From: Brachyhypopomus gauderio
Lineage: Eukaryota > Chordata > Actinopteri > Gymnotiformes > Hypopomidae
Assembly (NCBI RefSeq): GCF_052324685.1
Contig: NC_135214.1
Coordinates: forward strand, 3,961,371-4,025,370
Direction of reading: 5' to 3'
DNA length: 64,000 nt
The position numbers and the translations under genes are program-made. The notes beneath the pieces are model-generated. The model saw nothing but the letters and a program-made list of their open reading frames with translations. It was not told where the DNA came from and searched no databases. Positions 46,580 through 57,271 of this stretch are shown here, piece by piece. The stretch's first letter is position 1, and the number at the start of each line of letters is the position of its first letter.

Positions 46580-46735
46580 GTAATTCTACACGAGTTTTGA
46601 GTTTTCCGCCCCGCCCGTGGTACATTCCAGGATGTTGTGTTTACAAGCTCGCGCCGAGCTGTCACATTACTGCGGCTTTTTTACGGTGTGCGCGCGTCCG
46701 CATCAACGCGCGCGAGGTTGTCTGTGTTGATAAGT
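46580..46735 (-). promoter_or_regulatory. Candidate dop1b promoter, CpG-rich
   Basis: A local CpG-rich island in AT-rich surroundings with a GC box (CCGCCCCGCCC at 46606-46616) and CGCGCG clusters near 46690-46720, just upstream of the proposed first exon. Confidence 0.5.
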
Positions 46736-46739
46736 TCAG

Positions 46740-47255
46740 TCCCTGAACATTAACAGCTCCCTACATAAGAGCAACATTTCTTTCTCGGGATTATGTTTAT
46801 TTGAACTGTCCATCTCTGAAAAAAACAAAACAAACAAAAACAAAAAACTATAAACTTGAGCAAAGATATTCAACAGGAGTAAAAGGGCCTACGTGTCATA
46901 TTTAGAGGCTCTATTCGTGCCTGAGAAAACGGGGATAATCACAGGTCTATTAAAAAAAACACAATATTCTGCCTCCCATATGCTCCTAAAATGCTCCTCA
47001 TTTTTTGTGGGAAACATTTGTCTCAAAGACAATTATGCCATTTTGCTACCTGTCGTGTCGTGTAAGTGTGCATCTTGAGATTTTAAGTGTTTCATATGTG
47101 TGCTGATGCCATGACAACCACTTTCTTCCCACTTTCTCCTCTTCAAAATAGATAGTTTTATGGGAGAAATAATTGACACAAGCTGTTTAAACGTGGTTGT
47201 TCTAACTTTAATATTTAAGTTGTTTATTTAAAATAAGTTCAATTTTGAAGTTGTT
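46740..47255. other. Stretch without gene
   Basis: AT-rich spacer. Nothing recognised. Confidence 0.4.
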
Positions 47256-47264
47256 TGTTTAAAC

Positions 47265-47560
47265 TTGCACAATAATGTAGAAGATAGGTCAGAGATTGAG
47301 GCTGTGAGAAATATAATCACGAGCTGGCAGTTGATGAAGGAAATACACCAAGCTGGCCAAGTTACCAATGATTTAGATGTTTTAGAGGAAGTAAGAAAAT
47401 CTGACCCACTATGGAAAGTGAAGCCTGTGTTCAACAGAGTTGCTTGTGTGAACCTACCAAAACCAGGGGAAGTAGCTTCTGATGAATAGCTGATTCCCTT
47501 CACAGACCTCTATCCCACTGGTTTGAAAGTGTTTGTACTTATATTCTACATTGGAAATCT
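47265..47560 (+). pseudogene. piggyBac-type transposase fragment
   Basis: The plus frame ends KSDPLWKVKPVFNRV, then NLPKPGEVASDE, a stop, and in the same frame LIPFTD, then PTGLKVFVL. In piggyBac-like (PGBD) transposases the same order occurs: DPLWK..P, PxPxExxxDEQxIPF and GLKxxxL. The stop occupies the Gln of the DEQ motif. About a dozen residues between IPF and GLK are missing. It is a short decayed segment around the first catalytic Asp region. Too little remains for activity or domestication. Confidence 0.7.
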
Positions 47561-47599
47561 ATAGAATACAACTAGTGTAGGCATGTGAGAAATATGTCT

Positions 47600-47968
47600 G
47601 AAGGTAGAAAACAGGAGAGAATAAGATTGAATAGCCTATTCAGAAAATCAAGTTAATGCACATACTGGTTAGTGTCTGGTTACAGGCAGTAAAACCGATA
47701 AAGTTTTCAGTCATTATTATATTTCTAACTATACTAATATTATTCCATCGAGTGTAGCACACATCAATATGCAGAAAGGATTAGTTCTATTGTTCGTCAC
47801 CAGCAGAGGAAGACATTTTGTGAGGCAGAGGGTTTGGTTTTTAAAAGTAATACTCTAAAGATTTTTTGTTTGTTTGTGTATTATAGATTTTTTTACAACA
47901 CAATAAGGATTTGTTCTTATTTACATTCATCTTTTACCCGTTTTCTTTTAACCCATCTGTGCAGTCAG

Positions 47969-48005
<37 letters not shown>

Positions 48006-48780
48006 GATTACTAGGGGGCTGTGGATCACTGACTGCCCCCTGTAAAAGGTTTGCAGTACTGTCATTTAAGCCAGATAAAGAACAGAAGGGATGAGCTTAT
48101 ATTTACTATGCTGCAAACATGTTTCAGTGAATTGAATTCAACAGTTTATAATACGGGGAGGTGTGATAAGTGGTAGTAAGAATACCAGAGTAAATCCTTC
48201 ACACTGAATTTCTTCACATCACCAGACTGAGGACAACAGAATTAGGGAAATGAGAACAAAACTTCATATTTTTAGGACCCTAAAATAGCTCTAGTACCAA
48301 CACTATTTATAAATATAAATGGAAACATTTCAGATAATCCTAAACAGATTGCATGAACATGATTCTTGGGTTTGCAACGCAAGCAACATACAGTGACTAT
48401 TTTTTAGAAATTGAATTTTATCTAATTACACAAGCACAAAACCTAACATAGGGCCAAACCCCACTTCCTCAGAATTTATAATGAATTTCCTCATGTGGAA
48501 ATTTTAAATAAATTCGTTCCAATGGTTTGACGAGTTAACTTTGCCTACATTCCCGTCCAGTAGGTGGCAGTAAGGTTCTATGTAACGCAATATTTCACTA
48601 TACATCTTTTCTATTACTCCGCTATCAAACCAATTACAACTTCAACTTACTGAAGCAATCAAACATATAAATTTATGTAGCACTGGATCTTGCTTTCAGT
48701 TGTCACATTCATATTCACAACCCATTCATCATAAATAATTTAAATCAGTGCGTGCAGCTTCAGAGAGGGAGAAACTTGAC
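47600..48780. other. Spacer with (CA)n at about 47970-48001
   Basis: No gene seen. One CA microsatellite. Confidence 0.5.
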
Positions 48781-48797
48781 AATATTAAATTTTACAC

Positions 48798-48807
48798 TTT
48801 ATTTATT
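48798..48807 (-). terminator. atp5po polyadenylation signal
   Basis: Two overlapping minus-strand AATAAA hexamers about 110 bp after the stop codon. Confidence 0.75.
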
Positions 48808-48915
48808 ATGAACACAAGAGGACAGCACAATTCAAATCATGTGGAAGTGGAGTCGTTGGCATGTCCAACCACCCCTTTAATCCTTGTTTAAGTGGGTCTG
48901 GTCAGTCCACAGGAC

Positions 48916-51900
48916 TCATGTCTCCCTGATGAGCTTGGTGAGCTTCTGGACCTTTGTCTTGGTGGACATGTCCACATACTTATCACCAATACTGACGATC
49001 ATGCCGCCAAGAATGGAGGGATCAGACTGTGAGGGGAAAAAGCAGGAAAAGCATCGGCATCATTTTCTAGTGCCGAGTTTAATAAAGACATTTACATAAC
49101 AGGACAGGTCCAGGCAGACATGCTAGACACCCCAGGCATTAAGAGAGGAGGCTTTAGTGGATGACTAGATCTCTGTTGTGCTGCATGGTTGCTGGAGTTA
49201 GTCGTGTGCTAGCAGTTTAAAACCCTTTAAAACCCAACAGAATTGTTAACACTAAAACTCCTGTCTAAAGTAGACCTACAGCTGTACCACACAGCAAAAA
49301 TCCTGAATGAGATTTGGATGAAAAGATTAAATCACCACTATTCAGCTTTTTTGTAGATTCTGAAATAAAGATCAATACATTAAAAATTCCTATCAATATA
49401 TTCTTTAACCTTTACCTATTTTGGCTTGACGCATCAGCCATGCTTTCTCAAGCTTAAACATGAGTTCGCCCCATCACTGCAACACTCACCTTGGTCTCCA
49501 GCTTTATAGTCTCTCCCTTTGCCAAAAACCCATTGAGGGCCACCTTCAACTCTGCAAGGTTCGCCTCATCCAGGGGCTGCATTCACCACCCAGAGGAATG
49601 AAAACAGAAGACCCTGAAGCCAAGCAGTTCCTAAAGGAATGCCCAACACACATGTATGGAAGGCTACCAACAAAACTGGATGAAGTACAAATCTTACCTG
49701 AGCAGTGGTGACTGAACAGGTGACCTCTCCCCGGTGAGCGCTCATCATTTTGCCAAAGGCGGCGATGACATCGGGTGTCAAGGTCAGCCGGCCATTTTCG
49801 GCCAGTACATCTGTGGTGAAGATATGGAGGAACAATTACAAATAATGCAAGGACGTTTAGTCACAAATAATGCACATCACAATGTTTACTGTTCTAACAT
49901 TTTGTGTTTGTACGGTCAAAATTAATATATTTGTGATGTGATTTACATACAAAAACCTAATTTTCCAGTTGACCACAACAATCTTAACATTTTGGTGTTA
50001 TTCAGAGATCCAGAGAAGAGGATTTGGGACACTAAGCTGAGGTACTTACTAATGAAGTTGACGGTGGTGGGTGAGAGCTTAGCCTTGCTTAGCGCATCGT
50101 TGAATGTCTTTACTTTGATGCTGCGCTTGATGTGGGGATTCATTACAATGCTTGACATCTTGGGGTCCTTAATCATGGTCTGGGGACAGAGAAATCAAGC
50201 AGTGTGAAAGATGTTTCATTAAACATAAACTTTTCATTACATTAAAACAAAACATCAATTACATATTGGGGTACAGAAATTCGAGAGAGAGTGAGGGTGG
50301 TGCAAGATGATGGTGGAGATCAACTCACTGACACACGGCCAAGCTCTTGCTCCACCTTATCCAGATTTTTCTGCTTGCTGGCAGCAGAAAACAGAGCAGT
50401 GGCATAGCGGCCCTCGATTCCATAGACTTGAATGGGCGGCTGGGTACAGAATTAGAATTTAGCCTCCTGAAACAAAATCCTACATGTGGTACTAAAGAGG
50501 TTAGCTATTGAATACTTAGTTGCAATGCATTAAACAACTGGTCCAAGTCAAATTTAATGGCAACAAAATTTGTACTGTACAAACTGAAAATATTAAAATG
50601 ATGGCTTTTCAGAAGATTGTGTTCAAGTACATCTTAATAAAGATATACTTGGACACAAATAAATGAAGATTACAACCATTGATTTCTGTCCTTATCAAAT
50701 TCTAAGCACCAAAGTATCAGTCCTTGAGTAGCAAAAATGACATCCAGGGCTTATTTAAACATTCCTTCTATCCAACTGTGTATCTGTCTGCCTCTAGGTT
50801 TCAAGGTTTCAACACGTCAAGGCCATATTAGTGAGTGTTTGACTGGGAGGACCAAAATGCAATAAAACATAACGCTCAGAAACATCTTAACTACCTTTTA
50901 CAAGCAGTATGCACCACTCTAGCTGTTCTCATATGCTGCTGTATTGCTATAGTAGACCAGAGTCCTGCACGGGTCCATTTTTTGAGACCCGTACCCACCC
51001 ATATCCGCAGAGTACAGCACCCACCCATCCGCAAACCCGTGGCTATTTCAAAGTTAAATCCATACCCGCCCGGACCCGTTAATATTCTACCCTTCTAAAA
51101 GTATCTATCTAAAAGTAGCAACTGGTAAAACGCGAGAAATTTTATGTAGCCAACCGGTGCCATAACACAATGCAAAACGAGAGGGAACAAATGCCAGTAT
51201 AACAACTAAATAAAATCGCATAGGTTCACAAATCTATCCTAGGTTACTGCGCAGGAACAGTATATCGTCCACAGTCCCAGGTTTGAGCTGCGTTCTGCGC
51301 TCTTGGATCACAAATCCTAAATGCCAAGTTCTCTCTCGTCATTTTCCCTTGTTCTAGCACGGCCGCCCATTTAGCTTTGTAACCACCAAGCAAGCCACAA
51401 AAAATGCCCGGTACTGCGTTTTAACCAGCCTCTGCTCATGTTTCTGCTGGAAAAGAACTGAAGTTTGGGTATTACCCCAGAACGGGTGAAGAGTAAAGTT
51501 CAGCCCGCTCTGGCCAACGGAGCTACGGTGTAAGTAAGCTCCCCCTGAGCTTCGCCACCACGACCGGGAGGCGGTAACCCACCCACCCGTAAAATTGCGG
51601 TATGTGTAAAACCCACCCGTTACAGCATCTATTTGCCCGGACCCGCGGGTACCCGACCCGGTGCAGGACTCTATAGTAGACGCACACTGAATAAGTCAAC
51701 ACTTCCTACCACACTTTCTAAAACTACCCTATAGTTTGTATGCATTTTTCGTATTACTGAATACAACTGTAGTTGCACATCAAATTAATAATCTTAAAAC
51801 TACTCAGGAAATTGTTGTTTCACATGCTACACACAATGCACTAACAGAGCGGACAAAGAGTATCAGTACTATGAGTCTTTTCATTCAAGCTCTGCTTAAA

Positions 51901-53131
51901 TTAAGAAATTAAACCAGATGTTTATAAGATGATTATTCTTTCTAGACAAAAAATAAATTATAATGGACAGTTAGTTGAAGCTGGCCTATTTTTCAGCTTC
52001 TAAAAACTCAGTAGACTAATAGAACGAGATGAATTTTTCTGCAGTCTGAATCTACTAAAGCCATAGAGCAATTAGCTTTTCAGCTTTATAGACAGTGAGT
52101 ATTTTATTAGTTTGGCAATCATGTCTCCTCCCTTGCTCAGTTTGACAGGTTTCTGCTACTCTTCCTCCATTTGTCAAACCGGAATTTTCTTCACAGTCAA
52201 ACAGCAAAAGTCCTTTACATATATATAATGAATTAATAAACCCATCACAGTTGGTCAGCAGTGAACAGAGCTAAAACGCCACTTTGTCTTGTTAAATGCT
52301 CTCTCCTGAGTAGCCTCTTCCCCACACTGGGTTATCAACATGATAGCAAAGGAAATCAAACGTGTGCAAGTGGATGAACACACATTTGAAAATGGTCACT
52401 CTTATTTGTCCACCTCCTGTAACAGTTCAGGTCCGCATTAACAACATTTTTCTCCGTATTACCTTAATCAGCTTTGCGGCTGGTCTGACCACCGACGTGC
52501 TGAACTGACGCACCTGAAGAAACGGGGGAGCGGATTAAATAGCGGATATCAGTTATGCACAAATAACAGAAAGCGCGGTTTAGACGAGTCTAAGCCACAC
52601 GTCGCTTGAAAAACGAATGATAAATAAATGTCAAATACACTTGCAACCATGAAAGGTAAAAAGATAACTGAAGTGAGCTGATACTTATATAACCTTCAAT
52701 TTATGTGTGCACCTCTGCTCGATAAGCTGATACAACGGTAACTTGAAATATGGCTGACAGCAGATACGTTGGATAAGTCTGACTAAATAGGACAAGACAA
52801 CTAGACAGGGAATTCGTTAACTATAAGCTATACACTGATATGAAATAACACATACATGTAACAAAGTACATGTGCCAGTTAGGCTGCTAGCCTGCTAACT
52901 AACGCTAGCATATCTAACTAGATACGCTGCCCGGTACGCTGCCCGGTAAGGCTAGCAGGCCGTTAAAAAGCTTTATACTACCGCCTCCTAGAATTGTGTA
53001 TACTATAAACGATAGAATCAGTTTATTTTGTAGAAATCACTTCAGGATTGTTTGAAAATATACCGACTTCTTTTAGAAACATAAAGGTTTTTGGAATGTC
53101 ATACCTGCAGCCCCAGTCCAAGTGCTGCCAT
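48916..53131 (-). CDS. atp5po: ATP synthase peripheral stalk subunit OSCP, mitochondrial, 7 coding exons
   Basis: OSCP sits on top of the F1 head and ties it to the peripheral stalk of the mitochondrial ATP synthase. The joined frame is 209 residues (human about 213). Exons 5' to 3': 53131-53105, 52513-52463, 50439-50329, 50179-50050, 49810-49698, 49576-49490, 49026-48916. All have GT-AG borders and the total is 630 nt including stop. The first two exons encode an Arg/Ser/Ala-rich leader without acidic residues ([20 protein letters not shown]), a mitochondrial targeting peptide. The mature part starts near [20 protein letters not shown]. The C-terminal signature [14 protein letters not shown] appears as [20 protein letters not shown], then a basic tail. 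It is divergent from slc5a3. A hAT MITE sits in the second intron. Confidence 0.97.
50958..51673. mobile_element. hAT MITE, 716 bp, in atp5po intron 2
   Basis: Termini CAGAGTCCTGCACGGGTC and GTGCAGGACTCTA are inverted. TAGTAGAC lies at 50950-50957 and 51674-51681, an exact 8-bp target duplication. Internal ACCCGT/ACCCACCC repeats flank a noncoding core. Confidence 0.9.
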
Positions 53132-53162
53132 TTTCTCCTGCGACTGTGTAGGTCAAATAAAC

Positions 53163-53229
53163 TGCGCATGCGTGAAAGGCTTGCATAAAACACGTCAGCG
53201 CTGTCATTATGCATTGTGGGAAATGTAGT
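53163..53229 (-). promoter_or_regulatory. atp5po core promoter: NRF-1-like and ZNF143-like sites
   Basis: TGCGCATGCG at 53163-53172 is an NRF-1 consensus core, typical of nuclear genes for mitochondrial proteins. CACGTCAG follows at about 53191. GCATTGTGGGAAATGTAGT at 53211-53229 is the reverse of the ZNF143/STAF motif. They lie 30-100 bp upstream of the start codon. Function is inferred from motif and position. Confidence 0.75.
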
Positions 53230-53231
53230 TG

Positions 53232-54185
53232 CCACAGTTTGTTGTCGTGGAAAATTACTAAGAGCTAGATGACCGGCAGTTAATCTAGAATAGGAAATGT
53301 GCAAACCGAAGTAGGTTGATTTCTGTTTTTATTGCATCTGTTGTTTGTTAAACAGAAATGTCTCCCCAGCAATAAAAAACCCCGCTAAATCTATAGTCTA
53401 ACAAGGATAAGGATAAGAATAATTTTCAGGTGAATATAGAGCTTACCTGTCAAGAGAAAGAAAGAAGCATTTGGGCTTTGTCTTAAACAGACTTTACACC
53501 ATGTCTATTTAGGGGGAACAGAATTAAGTATCTTGGATGTGTTAGTGGAATGTGACAACTCTAAAAATACTGTTGGAATTAGCAAGATACATTTAAAGTT
53601 AAATTAAGAACAAATTTTGTTCATGATTTCTTCTTGAAGTACAGTGTCTGATTTGAGGACTATATAGACATTTTAAATACTTTGAAAAGGTTGGCTTAAG
53701 CATTATTGCTTGGTCATAGTACAAAGCAGGATAGCACACGAAGTTCTGTTTGTATGTGGGCAACTTGTACAAATATATGTAATACAGCTTTTATTTGGAA
53801 AACTAACCTAGTTTGCTAGGCTTCCTTTGTGCATAGCTAACACTCAATAATGTTAGCTAGCCAGCCATACACTTGTGCAAGTATAACAAACCTCTCCCCT
53901 GATTGTAAAATTAAAATTAAATCATAAATTATTCTGGTCCCCGTGATCTTTGATGTTTTTTTTCCATTCCAAGTATAACCTCCAAGTCTACAAACATAAA
54001 CTTGACAGGCCAGCCCCTCCTTCACTTATCTCACGTGGGGGGGCGTGTACTAAAAGGTATTGGCGTGGCTTTAAGACGTCTCACGTTAGTATTCCTCCAC
54101 CAACTGAGGAAGAAGATGACAGAGACAGTCAGGAGGAGATCAAGGGAACAATTCATTAGGAAGCACAGAAGTAGCAGTTTGCGAA
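53232..54185. other. Intergenic spacer between atp5po and slc5a3
   Basis: AT-rich sequence without a gene. TGGAAAATTAC at 53248-53258 fits the tonicity element TGGAAANNYNY, a weak single match. Confidence 0.4.
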
Positions 54186-54370
54186 CTATCATATATTAAA
54201 AAAACCCGACGGCATTTTGTAAGACGTGGACAAGTCGGCTCTTCCAATAGAAATAGCGAGAAACGTTTTCAGTTACATGTCGCTTCCGGAGTTGTTAACG
54301 TTAATTCATTCAGAGTGCTTCCTCAGATAGCAGCGTTTTTTATGGTTGAAAAGTCGTAGCAGTTGAAGTG
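54186..54370 (+). other. slc5a3: Probable slc5a3 5'UTR exon
   Basis: A strong donor (GAAGTG/GTAAGT) at 54370/54371 pairs with a strong acceptor at 57000. An ETS-like CTTCCGG site at about 54283 marks a promoter-like patch. In mammals slc5a3 also has a noncoding first exon separated from a single coding exon. The exon's 5' edge is not determined. GAG/GTACGT at 54818 is a possible alternative donor. Confidence 0.5.
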
Positions 54371-54827
54371 GTAAGTTATATTCCTTCTGGTTGTCATCTA
54401 CGTTAACAGGCAGTGAACTATAGACATACTGCATGGCAAATAAATTGGACAGATACGAGTAGTGTCAACGCGCTTGGTAGGTAGCATTAGCTAGCTAATG
54501 CACTAGAACTAAATATTTTGATTATGGCAATTATATGAAAGTGCGCATACTCGATTGTCCTTGCTGTTAGTTATTTGTATATTGCGCCGTTGATGTCCTT
54601 TACATTCTTCTCCTATACGTAAGAAATGGTCATTTATTCGCGTAATGTTCAAGTTGGACGACATTTACGATAGAAAATGTAGAAATATCGGCGGAATCGG
54701 AACTCTGGCGACTGCGAGCACCAGGCACCGTAGCTGGCTAGCTCGCTGACCACAGTTCTAGAAGATTCTAGAGACTTCCGTAGACCCCCTCAACTCTGGT
54801 GTGTTTCTGCTGGCTGAGGTACGTTAG

Positions 54828-55101
54828 TATGGAAGCCCATTCTCGCCACCTAAAATAATAATTTAAAAAACAGCACATATATATTTTTTTCTCATTATTA
54901 TGTAAATTGCTATCTCATTATTTTGAGATACTAAGTCATTATTTTGAGATACTAAGTCATTATACTATACTATAGTATAGATACTTGGTATCAAAATAAT
55001 TACTTAGTATCTCGAAATAATGAGATAGCAATTTACTTAATAATGAGAAAAAATATATATATATGTGCTGTTTTTTTAGGTGGCGGGAATGGGCTTCCAT
55101 A
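54828..55101. mobile_element. Near-palindromic MITE, 274 bp, in the slc5a3 5' intron
   Basis: TATGGAAGCCCATT at the left end is the inverse of AATGGGCTTCCATA at the right end. The two halves are complementary over about 130 bp with a small central TATACTATAGTATA loop. Either TATA/TA duplication or ends beginning with TA fits a Tc1/mariner-type MITE. Confidence 0.85.
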
Positions 55102-56980
55102 CTTTAGCGATAGATGGAGTGAGATTAAAACCTACCACGCCCCTCAGAGTTTTGACAGCACTGGACTTTCTAAAAATACACGCATTTTATCTGAAAGGGC
55201 AGTTATGGAATTTTTTCGCAAAAATATTAACCGTTTTCATTTGGCTCTAGCTGGTTACACACCAAGATATTTAATGAAAGCTTGAATTTCTAGTGTTTAC
55301 CAGTAACACTCAGTGCGTGATGGCATGATAGCGAGGCATGTTGCTAAGGGTTACAAGAGCACGTACAAATGGCTGTCTGATTGAAGATGGTACGATTTGA
55401 ATAAAATGTATGGAGAATCTAGACCCTTATCTCCTGCATGGGTGGCAACGTATCTAGTAATGGATTCAAGGAGGACAGAGCAAACTAACTTTATTAGGGC
55501 GTTGAATTACAGTAGTTGGTTACTTGCCCAACCTTATAACAGTTTTCTGACATATTATAATTATGCATTGTGTAGTTATCAAACACCCATAGGCTGACGG
55601 TGTAGTCATAGTCTCATGTGGTTAGTGTATGTGCTCTGCTGTTTACATTTGCTGCTGTTGTATATAATGACAAAATGACAAACCATTTACAATACAAATA
55701 CTTAGTACTGGGTACAACATTCTTATTTGTTTGCAGTAATGAATGGGGGATGAACACTTGTTGTGTGCTCAAAGATCAAAATTGTCCATCTACCATATAT
55801 TATTAAATGATGATGGATAATGACTTCCCCACTGGAATGAGTTATGCCATATGACATAAGCACCAAGAGAGGGCAGCAGTGCAGATGGGTTCTGAATTTG
55901 AATGACTAGCATGCAAGCTTGAAAATGGTTTCTCAGGCTTTATTTACCCTAGTTGTAAGCTGCTGCTGTCATGTTGTTGGTGAATATTCTCATGCTAAAA
56001 ATGTATTTGTGTACTTAAAAGAAAATGTAAATTCTGTGACGTCCATTACTATAATTGCTTGAGACAGATCACTGATTAGTTTGCAGTTGGAAGAGGGGTG
56101 GATGTGGGGGGTGCATAGGTGCATACAATCTTAAATTCAAACATATCATAAATGCCAGTTAACCATGTATGCAGCATTATGCAATAAGATGATCACTGAA
56201 TCTCCAGACACTTGATCCGTAATATGGTGCGGCAGTGAAGGGAAATGAAGGATCTGATTTGCATGCGTAGATAGTTCAGGCAGAAGAGGATGTAAATTAT
56301 GATATTGAATGATGGCAGTGTTTATCCCACAACATTCAGTGACGTTTCGTGTCTTTGCATACCAATCTCATTGCGTCTTGGATGAAAATATTATTGAAAA
56401 ATCTCTTTTTTTAAAATTTTGTTCACATTTGCTTATTGTTTTTATTAAAATGTGCTTTTTTTCCCTATATATCACTTATATTTGACAATTCCTTTTGTTG
56501 CAACAGGTCATGCATCAACTGAAAATCAACAATTTGTATATTGATGTATAATAATATATTGATTGTATAATTTAGTACTTTGCTGATTCTTTGTTTGTAA
56601 TGATAGGTATATTATATAAATAGACAATCAAAAATGTATAGTGAAACACCTTACTAGGAAATATCATAAATTAGGCTAGTAGGTCAGTGTAGATGCTGAT
56701 GACTAGTTAATCATGGAAAAATCAAATAATTTAAAAAATGAAGCTCTGTGGATGAATTTCAAAATTTGTCTGAGCCTGCAAACCAAAGTGTCATACCTTG
56801 GGCCTTCAGAAGCCCTGGGCTATATACTGTATCAGATTTGTAATGGGGGGGGGTTTGAAATGTGAAGGATGCAATAATTAAATCACAACACTGAATTTGT
56901 TGTTTTGTCATCATTACAGCTGTCCACTCATTACTTAATCTAATGATTGCACATCTCCCTCCCTGTCTGTCTCTTTCCCT
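55102..56980 (+). other. slc5a3 5' intron, remainder
   Basis: AT-rich, no coding frame of note. Ends in a textbook polypyrimidine tract (56955-56998) and CAG acceptor at 57000. Confidence 0.5.
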
Positions 56981-57000
56981 CTCTTTTTGCTGTCTTGCAG

Positions 57001-57271
57001 GAATGTAAACTCTATCCTATATGCCTAATAGAGACCAGAGGAATCATCCCCAAAATACCTGCTGTGCGTCATGAGGGCACCGTTGGATGAACTAAACTTA
57101 AGTGCATCAAACTAAATAGAAAATCTCCTGACTGATATTGGATACATCTGTTTCCTTCCAGAAAGACAGCAAACCAAGAGATAAAAAGATTTTTCTTTTT
57201 TTGATAAGTTATTTAAAATAAAAATTTCCCCTAGGTGTTGTGTTTTGTGCTCTACCTAAAGCTCTTTAAAC
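57001..57271 (+). other. slc5a3: slc5a3 5'UTR, second exon
   Basis: Follows the acceptor at 57000 directly. Contains short upstream ATGs (57004, 57020 and 57071) that could modulate translation. Confidence 0.6.

Noticed and set aside
53248..53258. Tonicity-responsive element for slc5a3
   Set aside because: A single degenerate 11-bp match more than 900 bp from the presumed start. Kept only as a note.
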